A DNA stretch of 64,000 bases from contig CM071591.1 of assembly GCA_036429605.1 (NCBI GenBank), positions 1,364,001-1,428,000 of the forward strand, in the 5' to 3' direction. The translations under genes were made by a program, and so were the position numbers. Origin of the DNA: Cladobotryum mycophilum. Lineage: Eukaryota; Ascomycota; Sordariomycetes; Hypocreales; Hypocreaceae. The first letter of the stretch is position 1; the number at the start of each line of letters is the position of its first letter. Below the pieces are notes generated by a model, which was not told where the DNA came from, searched no databases, and saw only the letters and a program-made list of their open reading frames with translations. Below are positions 36,301-48,224 of this stretch, piece by piece.

Positions 36301-37203
36301 TGGGAGGGTTTCTGGGCTCGTAGCCGCTGAGTGGTCTGGTTGGGAATCGCTGTCGGAGCTATCGCCATCTTCAATTGAGAGAATACTTCCGCGAGTTGCG
36401 TAGGGAGGAACACCATCGTCTGGGGTAGATTGTGAACGCGTTGCGACGACAGGGGGATTCGTGTTATCATCCGTGGCTTTGGAAGGGGCGATGTCGTCCA
36501 CAGAAGCATCACCCTCACACGATTCATCCCTCATCTGTTGAACAAAGTTGACTCCAGAAGGGCCATCCCTCAAACTAGCGTCGTGATGACTATCCATGCC
36601 CAAAGGAACATTGTCGGTGTTGCTTATATCATCAAATAGAAAAGCATCGCTGGGTACAGAAACATTGATTGAGCCGGGAGCATTAACAACTTCAGACGTG
36701 CTGGTATACTCAGGTGCATCATTGCCCTCAAGATCATTCCCTTGCTCGAAGGAAATGACAGACTCAGAAGCGTCGCTGGACTGGGACGGATGGTCATTTT
36801 CTGTTATGACATCGCAAACAGCCTCGTTACATCCTGACGCATGGTCTTGTTCTGAAATAATGGCAATATTTGAAGTCATGCTATCACCAGGTACAACACT
36901 GTTCTCAGGAGAGCGGTAAAGTAAGGGATCGAAACCATCGTTGCCCTCAAGAGCATTGCTATGCTTTGGTCCAAGGCTCATCATCGATGCCATTCCTCGG
37001 CTTGCCTTTGACCAAAGACCACTCAGGCCATTCGAAGTGGCCACATCATGTTTGGCTGGCGTTGCTGCACGGCTGCTATGCTTGGCCTGTACAACGGGCG
37101 TGTTATAGTTTGACGCTCTTGGGTAATCGACAGGCAAAAAATAGCCAGAACCATTGTCGAAAGTTTCAAGAAGGGCAGCTTGAGTATCAAACAAATCATG
37201 CAT
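33362..37203 (-). CDS. large protein with three tandem AAA+ modules (CbbX/SpoVK/EccA-like)
   Basis: Exons 37203-35991, 35937-35756 and 35686-33362 give 1239 codons. The first ~370 residues are disordered and rich in Ser, Asp and Glu. Three AAA+ modules follow. Module 1 has Walker A LGNPGTGKRTLAKF, split by intron 1, with a weak Walker B (ILVVTDAEF). Module 2 has VGPPGTGKTTVAKLYG and ILIIDNAHMF. Module 3 has KGPPGSGKTYTAGTFG, VLLIDYSCRM and a sensor-like VVVLTGYEQDIDGFM ahead of YGRFGSEIVFP. This YEQDIDGFM...GxxxRF pattern is that of CbbX/SpoVK-type remodelling ATPases. Proteins with tandem CbbX-type modules are known in filamentous fungi but their role is unclear. Walker B lacks the classical DE in all three modules (DA, DN, DY), so ATP hydrolysis may be altered. 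It is divergent from the NLR-like gene 3 kb away. Confidence 0.88.
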
Positions 37204-40200
37204 TGTGCCCGGTGGAGGTAGATAATTCTAGAGTTAGAGTCAAGGAGGTGTGTAATGTGTAATGTAGGTAAAAAGGAAAGATATAATTGAGATTGAAGCT
37301 CTATAACAGGATTGTCAAAACCTTCGACTTTTATAACAGAACATCAAGGATATAACTAGCAATTGAAAGGCATCTATCTAGACGCCAGAGCACTTGAGCC
37401 GCAATCACATAGGAGGAGGCACTTCGTAGACTAGCTACCCCTCGCTTACGTGCACAAGAAAAAATATGCATGCACCGTTTTGCGGGTGACAAATATGCAT
37501 GCAGATGTACGCTGTAGTCGGTGTGCAACGTGTATCAAATCGAGTGATGGTCTAGAGATTCTTATGCAGATATGTGTATAGAACCTCCGCTCTGTGTATG
37601 ACTGCTTGACGCTGGGGCATGCATGCAGTATAACATATCATATCTGGAGCGACATGGCAATTGTTGGTTGATACAGAGCAGCCATGCATTAAGAAGCCAG
37701 TTTTAGTCGGGAGAGTCGATTCTCTAATGGTGACGGAGACAAAAGTTTTGTACGCAAAAATAGGTATACTCAATCAGCGGGAATGGCATATTTCGTCTTG
37801 CATTGGCTGCGCCGGGTATGATGATAGAGGGGAGGGAGTGGAGTTTGCTGCGACATGGATGCCCAACTGCTGTAGGCACATGTGGGCCGATTTGCACGAC
37901 TACTATTGCCAAACCACATGCAACCTACTGCACAATTCACATTGTGTACTATGCAAGGCATTCAGGCGGCTGCGCCCATTCGCCTTGATGCGGCTCTATG
38001 TAATTGTGCGAGGATGTTTCCTGCGTGCTGGCGTTGGCCTGCTCTATGTGGTCGGTCCGGTATGGTTCATCATGAAAGGCTGAAGCTCAATATATCTGCA
38101 ATGTAACTTCAATCTCACAGAGGCGACTGCGCTTTAATGAGAATATATTGCTGTGCTGTCCACTAAAGATGCCCTGATCGTACGTCAGTTGCCTTTGAAG
38201 CCCGATTCCGTTTTTACTTCCTTTCCGTCTGTCGCCAGCCTCACACCTTGGGCTTCCTTTTTTGGAGTCGAGCAGATGAGAATAACGTGTTGTTCGTGCT
38301 AGTATTAGCACCTCAGGCTACAGCACAATAACGATTCTCGATGGCCAACTGGATGCGTACACATTATCTCTATAGTCTTTGCCTCCTTGTCTGCCTGCCT
38401 CGCTGTCATATCTGCGTTGGTATCGCCAACTTTCCACCTGGAAGATGGTTTTCAGCCTCAATTCGATCATAATGTGAGTCGAGGTTGAACCTCTGATGTA
38501 ACACATTGGCTAACGAAAGCGTGGCCGTGGTCTCGGGGAGGTTGCAGGTATCATTCTGGGACAAGTCATGTGTGTAACGTTGATGATCCTATCGTCATTT
38601 ATCGACAAAGCGCGGTGATGAGGCCTAGAACTTCCTTCTAAAATGACAGATAGAGAAAATGTCCTTGTCCAAGTGAATCGCTTGTCATTGTTTGATCAGT
38701 CTTTCTCAATCATTTGATCAATCCTATACACTCGAAGCCCCACTGCAATGCACCGTCTCAATTGCAAGTTGCTGCGAAATGATTAATTGGCCAATAACGA
38801 ATGAAATGACGCTCAATTGGATATCCGTCTGTAGGAACGTAAGCTACATGTGCTTCATGCCATGCTGCTGCGCCCGTAACTTTGCCAGATCTTCGATTCT
38901 TATCCACAGTTCAAGGCTCGAGATTTAGCTAAGTCTTCATACAAATGACTACACATTATTGGATCACAAGACTGATACGGATTGGGACGAATGACAAATC
39001 CAGTCCCCGCCATCTGCCCGGCATTCCCAGAGCTCTCTTTTTGTTGTTGCAGCCGCCTCCCTTGGTAGATGCCCAACCAACTTCACTCACAGTAGAGAGA
39101 AATGTGGAAAATGGCCAACTGTCGTAATTTTGCAGGGAATACTCTTGGAAATGATAGCACAACTATCCAAGGAGATATTTCTAGCACATTCAGTGAGGGT
39201 ATGGCTATCATGGATTCATCAGTTGTTTGGTGCCCAACTGATCAGAGTCAAACAAAACTTTAAAGGCCGACAGCCAGTTTTTCTTCTCTGTCCGTGGCTG
39301 GCCTTTCTCTTTGGGCTTCTTTGAAGGCAGAAAGGTTAACATCGTACGTTTATTAATTCGGCGGTCATTTAATAAACTAGAGTGCCATGGCCAACTAGGT
39401 CAGTACACATCGTTTTCAATCGCCGCCTTGTTGCCCAATTGCCTGATTGCCTCTTTTCAAGGTGGCTCATTACTAGAAACCTAATACGCCACGAAGAGAT
39501 CATCTTCATCTATCAAGCCGACGCTACGCTGACTGTAGAGCTGTGGACTTGCACTGGAAGGCATCGTGGTGATGCTCATATTGTCCTGGTACGTGTCGCT
39601 TTGCCTAATACCAACGGGTTTGTCGCCTTGGAACACGGGCTGCAGTTTAGACATTAGGTTAACACCGAGTAGAGTAAACAAATAGAATAAATAAATAACA
39701 TAGAAATAGGGCAGAAATGTAGTTGAGGTAGGTGAATGAATTATCCCATCGTTGTTCAATCTGCCCCTACTTGAACTAATCACTCTGGAACATTCTAACC
39801 AAGGTCTAGCATGATACCTATCTGGGCCTTAGGTTTGCGCAACATGATCTATTGGCCAACGGTGAACGAACTGCTATTGAGTTTGACATCCATGGATCCG
39901 GATGTACTCCGTAGAAACAAGGGCTGCACGTGTTGCATATCATACTGCTCACCCACATGTTACATACATACCTACCTATTATGGACCGTACCGATAGTTG
40001 AAAGTTCCGAGGCTCTATCTCTATTCGTAGGTTTGCCACCATTTCTACTTACCCATATAGCAAGCGGCCCAGGCGATTGGATTGCTTGGAGTACTAGGTA
40101 GGTACTGATTTGGATCACCGTACGGAGTATCGTAGATCCCGGGCGTGATGTGTTGGACATTTTTTGGGGGTCTCTTGGGCATTCTAGCCTCGTATACCCT

Positions 40201-40221
40201 GGGCACCCCCTCAGCTGATGC
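37204..40221. other. 3 kb divergent intergenic region, AAA+ / NLR-like genes
   Basis: No supported gene. It contains both promoters. The word TGGCCAA (or its complement) recurs at about 38342, 38788, 39112, 39388 and 39853. Palindromic ATGCAT words occur near 37468-37502 and 37620. An unseen 5' exon of the NLR-like gene may lie here. Confidence 0.5.
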
Positions 40222-43200
40222 ATGACCATTAATCTTTGTAATTACCCTGCAGAAGCAACCACAGATCAAATGGATGGCGCTCGCAATTTGTCGGGGAACA
40301 CATTCTCTGACGTCGACAACCTTTTTCTTCAAGAGATCAGCAAAACCGATCCTGTTCATGACAAGAAAAGAATTCTCCAATTCAAGGGCCCCATCGTGCA
40401 CGAATCCTTTTGTTGGATTCTGAATAATGATGACTACAACAAATGGCGAAATACTAAGAAGAGTGGTGTGTTCTGGATCAAGGGAAATCCCGGTAAAGGC
40501 AAAACGATGCTTCTTTGTGGCCTCATTGAGGAATTAGAAAAAGACCCCGAAACGAGAGCCAGCCTTGCCTACTTCTTCTGTCAAGCCACAGACTCCAGAC
40601 TTAATTTAGCTGTGGCCATTATTGGAGGCTTAGTTTTCTCATTCCTTAGGGACAACAAGTCACGTCTATCGGACGTCCAAAAGAAGTTCAAGAACGGACC
40701 GAAAGGACAGTTCGAGGGCCCAAACGCTTGAGTCGCTCTTTGCGATATTTTTGAGACCGTCATTCAGGATTCGGGCTTGGAACACCCGCTGGTGGTAGTC
40801 GACGCCCTCGATGAGTGCCAGAGTGGCCGCGATCTACTTCTTGGTCTTATGGTCAAGACCAGTTGCCAAGTCAGGTGGCTAATCTCTAGTCGCAATGTGA
40901 AAGATATTGAATGGAGGCTTTGCGGTATAGGATTGCCTCGTAGGCTAAGCCTGGAATTGAAAGAGAACGCCGATCATGTCTCTCAGGCAGTGGATGCCTA
41001 TATTGACAGTCGAGTTCAAGATATTGAGGCACTAAAAGATGATGAAGAACTTCAGGCTGAAACACTAAAAGTATTAAAAAGCAAGGCCAAGGGCACATTC
41101 CTGTGGGTGGCACTCGTCATCGAACAGCTTCGCGAAACAGACCACCACAATGTGCATGACGTGTTAGAAGAAATACCAGAAGGCTTGGAAAGCCTCTACG
41201 GTCTGATTATGCGCCAAATGAATGAAAGATTGCGCGAAAAAGACAAAAATGCCTGCCAAGTTCTCCTTTCAATCGTCACTTCGGCAGAACGCCCACTCCA
41301 CCTCGAAGAACTTCTTGTCTTTGTGAGCCGTCAATGGAAGCAGTTCAAGAGCACATACAGAGCGCGAGATATGCACGACATTGCCAGGGATTGCGGGTCA
41401 TTTTTATCCGTGAGAGACAGCATTGTCTACTTCGTCCATCAATCAGCAAAAGATTACATGGTGCAGAACGTGGCCTCAACCATTTTTCCTGCTGGAATTG
41501 AACATCAGCATCATCAAATGCTTGAAAGTTCATTACACGCCATGTCAATAGTCCTCAAACACGACGTATATAACCTCAAAGCCCCCGGGAAACATATCGA
41601 CAGCATTTCCCCGCCGGTTCCAGACCCCTTAGCACCACTAAGATATTGTTGTGTTTTCTGGGTTGAGCACCTGGTCCACTTTTGTCAGTCTGAAGGATTA
41701 GAATCCAGAAAAGCTCTAGAAGAAAACGAAATAGTGCACTCTTTTCTCAGGCAGAAATATCTTTGCTGGCTGGAGGCCATGGCTCTGCTGCGTAATGTAC
41801 CACAAGCGGTGGCTGCTGTTCAAGCTCTCAAAAATCTCACTGTAAGTTCTAAGCTGGTGCGTAAGAGAGAGGACAATCATCTCACAGACCTACCTACAAG
41901 CAATGAGCGATAAAGACCCTCCTTCTAAACTGAACCATGCGGCATACCAGTTTCTCTTATATTGCAAAGCCTCTGTAGTGGACTATCCACTACAGCTTTA
42001 TTACGCTGCCATGGCTTTTCAGAACAAGCACAGAACACTACGCACCGAATTTGACGATGTTTTGCTGCAAGATCTAGGACCCCGCCCTGAAGTTATAAGC
42101 ATGCCGCAAAGTCAGAATTCCCTGGTACAAACGATTAAACCTTCCTACTTCTTTGATCCCTTCTCTGACCACTTGTTTTTCTCGCCCGACTCAGCCTGTA
42201 TCGGCTCACTATCCCGGCGTGATCATCTTGTCGAGATCTGGCAGGCCAACACAGGTAACCTATTATGGACTATCGGGGTCGAGCCTTCAACACTGATTAC
42301 GTTTTCGCAAGACTCCAGATGTTTAATCTCGGCCTTCGAGAATGGTTGTGTTGAAGCGTGGAGTAGTGATAACGGACATTGTATGAAAAAGACCGTTTTA
42401 AACTTTGGCTCGGATTTGGATTCACACTCAGATTCACATTCAGATTCATACTCGGAAATCGTCATCGGCTTATCATCTTATAGGAACCGAGTAGCATCTA
42501 TTCGACATATAGCGCATGAAGCAGTGGTTAGTATCTGGAATGCAGATATGGGCGATTGCGAGCTTACATTCACTGATGGGAGAGGAGGTGATGATTCTCC
42601 ACTTGCAGTTCTCTCACCAAATTCAGAGTTTCTAGCGCTAGCCTATTCGAATCGGATTGGAATATATAATCCCAACACTGGCCAACGCGTTCAGGATCTG
42701 GACTTTTGTTGGTGCGACAGGCCTTGGGGTGAGAAATTCGACGAATCTCACCAACAATTTACATTCTCACCAAACTCCAAATTCTTCGTCACCCACGATG
42801 AGCAACGTAAGATGTTTTTGTGGAGCTCTAGCACATGGACAAGGTTAAATGGAGTTGAGGAAGCGATGCAGGATGGTGATGTTTTCCACGTTATCTTTTC
42901 ACCCGATTCCCTACTCCTAGTGGGCGCTACCACTCCATATAGAGCTCGAGTTTGGAGCACCGAGACGGGAAAGAATGCTGGTGAAATACCTTTCGTTTTT
43001 GACATGGCCTTTTCGCCTGATTGGACTGAATCCAGGCTCATGGCAGTCGTGGCGCAAGACAATGACCAAGCTAGCTATGGTCATGTAATTCAAATCTAGC
43101 ACGATGAAATGGACCGGAGCATGGAGGGAACCCGGGACAATGATTGCCCCTTTGATTCTGTGCTTATATCTCCAGACTCGCGATATGTGGTGTCCCATCA

Positions 43201-44269
43201 TCTCAATCACAATACGTTTGGAATTTGGTGTGCTGAACGGGGCAAATGCGTACGCTTGATCAAACACTCCTCCGGTAAGCGGAAGACATACTCCCCACGT
43301 GCCTTCTCGCCCAACTCTACATATCTCGCCATTTCAGAACAAGAAATAGAAGGCTATATTAATATTTGGCGTGTCGACACTGGCGACTGTGTCTGCGTAC
43401 TCGAGGAGAAGAATTACAAAGGCTATGTTTGTTCGATGGCCTTTTCGTTTGATGAAAGATTTGTGATTTCGGGCTATCGCGATGGCTACGTCAGGATCTG
43501 GGACGTGAATTCAGGTGCGCAACTGCAAAAATACCGCGGCCACACCGACTCCGCTGGTTCAAATTGGACTGAAGCAGTCTTGCCTGGTCAGCTTGTGTCT
43601 ATCCGGTATGAGAGCTTAGGCAGATCACCGAACATATACCACAGTAGAACTGTTGGTTCTGTAGCCTTTGCTCCAAACTCGATACATGTAGCCTCGGCCA
43701 GCCAAGCAGTGCATATCTAGAACGCCGATACGGGTAAGCGGTTCCGAACATTGAAAGGACGTCAAAGTTCGGTCATTCAAACTGTCTTTTCATCTGATTC
43801 CTCAGTGTTGGCATCTTTGGCTTCGCCTAATGATGCCAACAAGTATCACGAGGTGCGAATCTGGTTGGTCGATACTAGCACTTGTCTTGGCCGCATCAAT
43901 GTTGGATCTTCTAGACAATTTTGGTTCAATTCGCCATGGAATGAGATTACTACAAGCCGTTTCGCCTTTCGCAAAACCTCCTCGTGGGAGCATTGTGAGA
44001 AACTCGCACGATCAGGCTATGGTTACGACGTTTTCAAAAATGAAGCTTGGATTTACTTGGATGGGGACAAGGAATTCTGCATCCCGCCAGAATATAGAGC
44101 CGAATTCACAGGCTTCAGCTATTCAGATATCTCGGATTCCCTGTTGGCGATTGCTTGCAGATCAGAAAAAGTTGTCATTATAAAATTCCCTCCTCGGGAG
44201 AGATCAGAACAGCAAGCAGTTGGCCTCATCGATTCAGATCATCTGTCTAACAAACGCAGGATGAGCTAG
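40222..44269 (+). pseudogene. NACHT-WD40 STAND protein (fungal NLR-like) with three in-frame stops
   Basis: Fungal NLR-like signal-transducing ATPase of the kind used in heterokaryon incompatibility and non-self response. It reads 40222-41841, a 46-bp intron (GTAAGT...CACAG, phase 0), then 41888-44269, all in one frame. NACHT: Walker A FWIKGNPGKGKTMLLC, Walker B LVVVDALDEC, then the helical region with GTFLWVALVIEQL and the CGSFLSVRDSIVYFVHQSAKDYM winged-helix block. After the intron come a linker (FLLYCKASVVDYPLQLYYAAMAF) and about eight to ten degenerate WD40 repeats. Stops interrupt it at 40729-40731 (TGA), 43097-43099 (TAG) and 43718-43720 (TAG); the frame continues unchanged after each. 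All three fall where Trp is expected (GPNA-stop-VALCDIF; IQI-stop-HDE; VHI-stop-NADTGK). The N-terminal effector is short or missing. The start may be at 40222 or 40270, or after an upstream exon. Confidence 0.85.
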
Positions 44270-44744
44270 AGGAGCAGCGGCGGAGAACTTGCTCAAGTGT
44301 TGCCAACAATTTCCACACAAAAAGGACAGTCCAAAACATCCCATAGGTAATATTAGGCGGTGATTAGATCTACTGCTACTGTCTGGGCTGCTTGTGTGTA
44401 ATAATGATGCCTTTACTCGCAATCATTGCCCGTCCTGACTTGCAGAATAGACTCTCTCGACCCGGAGCTTTTATCCAGACACTCTAAATGTCCGTTCATT
44501 TACATGATATAGTAAGTGTTTGAGGTTTATATACCCCGGAAGTTGATCGCTGTATAATAAATTGAAAACCTCGTTCAGCTCCCCATTGAGAGAGAAATAA
44601 ATAAGCCTCATCGCGAGAATCAAAGATATTTAAAGGTGGTAAAATCATGTTGAGATGATTGAAGATGAAAGAATTGAGGTGATGAACTGTAGTTAGGAAG
44701 GTATTTGGTAGTGAAAATTTAGGCTAGGGTTGTACGGACCCGCG

Positions 44745-44935
44745 CACCTATGGGCTCCCTGTTATAAGCATTTGCTTAGATACGTAAGATTATAGAATAA
44801 TAGTAACTAATCGTAGTCTTTGAAGCCTATTTCTAATTCTAATATATACTCTTTGAGCTAAGATAAGCTATTAGTATTTTATATAAAGGGATGTTATAAA
44901 CATGCTAAACACCTTTAAGAAGCTACCGGTGATAA
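44745..44935. mobile_element. TA-rich, RIP-like relic
   Basis: A sharp drop in GC with many TA dinucleotides (tagtaacta, ctaatatata, gctaagataagcta) compared with both flanks. This texture is typical of transposon DNA degraded by RIP, but no coding remnant or terminal repeat can be read, so the class is unknown. Confidence 0.4.
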
Positions 44936-45443
44936 GGGGGAATTGAAGATGGTTAATAGCAGATCTTTTCCTCTCTAGTCCACCATGACCGAGGCGAACG
45001 GGCGAATCAGGCCGAGTGGATTTGTGGCAAACTTACCATGTGTTAGCAAAGAGAATCCAGCTCCCTAGCACTTGCAGCCAAGCTTCAAGGCCGTGATCCA
45101 TACGGAATGTGGGCGTTGCTAGCGATTCATCTTCCCTGATGGGGCTTTGATCCTTGTTTTCGGCCATTTCAGATGGGCTATGTGCGCTCGTTGCTGGGTC
45201 TGGGTAGCAGTGCTAAAGTATGGCGCCTAAAATAGGGATCAGGGAGATGGGGAGCTGAAAAAGATTCTACAAGGTGGATAAAAGGAGAAATTTAAATCCA
45301 CCATGCAAAGGGGCGGCAGACATATGCGACGCCCTGAGATGGATGGCCTCGCGACCGAGGGACCGAGTCCAGACCGGAACCTGATAGATGAAAAAAGATC
45401 CACTGAGTATTAGCCGTGAATAGAGCAAGCTTAATTATGCGAG

Positions 45444-45485
45444 CTCCGAGATCTCACTCCGTAAGCAACTCCGGATTGAACTCCG
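45444..45485 (+). promoter_or_regulatory. four phased CTCCG repeats upstream of hem1-A
   Basis: CTCCG occurs at 45444, 45457, 45469 and 45481, spaced 13, 12 and 12 bp, so they lie on nearly the same face of the helix. Zn2Cys6 proteins bind CGG/CCG triplets, and one is encoded at the end of this cluster. The 14-mer ACTCCGTAAGCAAC (45456-45469) recurs with one mismatch in the hem2 promoter at 51850. Confidence 0.55.
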
Positions 45486-46323
45486 AGGGGCCGAAGCCAG
45501 CACCGGGCCGTGCCGTAACAATTACGTTGTGTCCAGTTAGTCTAAGTCGGGCCACTATTTAAATAAGATATCCAACCCACGCAGCTTCAACATTTACAAC
45601 ATATGACTTGGGATGTTGAGGAGATGTAGGCACAATGGTATGCGAAGGATTCAGAGTATCACGGCTAGTGGTGACAGTGAGCATCTGACGGGAGGGGTCA
45701 AAACACAACAACATCCACTACATGGATGTTACGAGAAGTGGGCCATTCTTCACTTAGTACGCACACGACTCAGAGGCGGGAGAACGGCATTGATAAATGA
45801 CAGATGGAGAGGAAGAAGGTGGCTGATATGAACGCTAAGATCTGCACGATATTAATAGCCGTACCCGCGGGAGAGATTGAGCCGTTCCGCGGCAGATTCG
45901 GCAAGGGTCTTTTGATTCAGGCTTTGCAAATCGCTCGCCAAGAGAAGGATTTGTAGAAACTAGTTTGTTCTTCCCTACATGCTTCTAGAGTCTTCTTTAC
46001 AGGGTATGGCAGGACAAAGTTTGGGTAGACCCCAGCTATAGTTACATTCTATATTCCTCTTCTCGCTCGTACCCTGAACTTTCGTTTTCTATGAACGATC
46101 ACGCGTCTGACCCTGTGAATATTTTGCTTAATCTATCCGGGACTTATGATGCAAAGTCAGACGGGCTTTAATTTTCCAAATCTCCGTTGTAGGCTCAAGA
46201 AGTCTTGGCTTGTTGAGATATCTACACTGGTCTAATGAAATGCTGTATCGTAGTATATATGTACATAGTTTGCTGGCTCTATAGTATGTTCAAAATAACG
46301 AATCTGGAGGCATTAGACAAAAA

Positions 46324-48013
46324 ATGACTGTTCTCACATCTTGTTTATGGGCTACTCGCCCTTCATCTCTTTCAAGGAGGACCAATGCCATCGCTCATTT
46401 GAGAAATCTCGGTATGTTTCTTGCCAGAAATCTACCTACCCTGGCTAACAAAGAGTTGTCAGCTACTGTTCCCTCCACCAACACTGTCACAAGTTCATTT
46501 CCATATGATCAGCACTTCCAAGGTCTGGTGGACCAGAAAAAGTCGGATCAATCATATCGTTACTTTCGAAACATCAATCGTTTGGCTCGTGAGTTTCCAT
46601 ACGCCGTCACGCCAGATGGGAATACCAAGATTGATGTATGGTGCTCCAATGATGTGGTAAGTTGAATTTTCCTCTTTAGTCAGTGAAGGGCTATCAGTGT
46701 CTAACAAGTGTAATCTAGCTTGGAATGGGTGGCCACCCTGCTGTGATCAAAAAGATGCACGCAGTCCTCGATCAACATGGAGCATGCTCAGGTGGATCTC
46801 GTAATATCGCAGGTCATAACCAACATGCTGTAGCCCTGGAGGAGGCTTTGGCTCACCTTCACTCCAAGCAAGCGGCCTTGTACTTCAACTCAGGCTACCT
46901 CGCCAATCTGGGTGCACTCACCGTCTTAGGCTCCCATCTACCGGGATGTGTCATTCTATCGGATGAGCTGAATCATGCTTCGCTCATTGATGGTATCCGC
47001 AACTCCAAAGCGGACAAGGTTATTTGGCGTCACAATGATGTCCAGGACTTAGAGGCCAAGCTGGCTGCTTTGCCTCGCCATGTTCCCAAGATTATTGCTT
47101 TTGAGTCAGTTTACTCGATGTGTGGTAAGTTGAAGCCGCTGTTCTAGGGGCACCGGACACATTCTGACAGTTCTCTCTAGGAACCATTGCTCCAGTTGCG
47201 GAAATATGCGACCTCGCAGAGCGCTACGGTGCCATTACCTTTGTCGATGAAGTCCATGCATTGGGGTTGTATGGTCCTCGCGGTGCAGGTATTGCTGAAC
47301 ACCTGGACGCTACACTTCAGCTGACCGGTCAACCCAGAGGCTCTATACTGGATAGAGTTCACATTGTCAGCGGAGGGCTCGGAAAAGGTATTGGAGGCAT
47401 GGGCGGGTACATTGCCGGGCCAACTGCGCTGGTTGATGTTGTGCGTTCATTTGCCCGAGGCTTCATTTTCACCACATCTCAACCTCCGTCTGTAATGGCG
47501 GGGGCCAAAAAGTCAATTGAGGTCCTCTCACAGACACCAAACACTAGGAGACAGCTACATCATAACGTGATATCAGTCAAGCGTCTGCTACGAGAACATG
47601 GACTCCCAGTTCTCCCCAACCAATCTCATATTGTTCCATTGATGATTGGAGATGCAGAAAAGAGTCGCCAGGTGGCTGATATTCTATTCAACGAATATCG
47701 CATTTATGCTCAACCCATCAATGCGCCGAGCGTCGCAATTGGGGCCGAAAGATTGCGCATTGCGCCGACCTCCTCTCACACACCCGCCCAACAAAAACAT
47801 CTCCTCCAAGCTTTGAAGGAAATATGGGGTCGTCTTGGGTTAAGAACACTCCAAGAGTGGGAGCGAGACTCCGAAGGACGCTTGAAACCTGAATGGAACC
47901 CAGAGCAGAGCCAGCCTTTGTGGACGGAGACAACGCTGGAAGCAGAGCCGCTGAATGCAGCCCTTCTTCCATCAGTAGAGCGGACACTGGAAGATACGCG
48001 CGTGGGGGTTTAA
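46324..48013 (+). CDS. hem1: 5-aminolevulinate synthase paralogue A, three exons
   Basis: PLP enzyme that condenses glycine and succinyl-CoA to 5-aminolevulinate. Exons 46324-46656, 46719-47124 and 47181-48013 give 523 codons. Seen: YRYFRNINRLAREFP, SGGSRNIAGHN, VILSDELNHASLIDGIR, FVDEVHALGLYGPRGAG (the Asp and His that hold PLP), and SGGLGKGIGGMGGYIAG with the Schiff-base Lys. The first ~50 residues are Arg/Ser-rich, which fits a mitochondrial presequence (MTVLTSCLWATRPSSLSRR), but there is no Cys-Pro haem-regulatory motif. Two departures from the family: CSNDV in place of CANDY before LGMG, and GGLGKG in place of GTLGKA around the lysine. It converges on the amine oxidase gene with a 0.2 kb gap. 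The active-site residues I can see are retained, so it is probably active and perhaps free of haem feedback. Confidence 0.93.
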
Positions 48014-48224
48014 GAATCTTATTTTTTTTATCATTGTCTTACGTTGACAGGTGCGTGGAAAAGAAAAAAGTGTTTAATCATTGGATTGCCAATGGAACGG
48101 TCTGGTTGGGAAAAGTTGTTCAAGACTACGCGGTTACCGTATCGAACACCCAGAAATGGCAAATTGGAAAATGTTTTTTATTGAGATTTAGTGATTAGAA
48201 AATACAGAATTGATCGAATATAGA

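Larger units (their letters stand above)
44270..46323. other. 2 kb intergenic, left border of the haem-gene cluster
   Basis: No supported gene. It contains a TA-rich relic (44745-44935) and, further right, a CTCCG repeat array (45444-45485) about 0.85 kb upstream of the first ALAS gene. Confidence 0.6.

Noticed and set aside
37661..38083. 140-codon Cys-rich + strand open frame in the AAA+/NLR intergenic region
   Set aside because: It overlaps other equally long frames on both strands, has no signal peptide and no regular Cys pattern.
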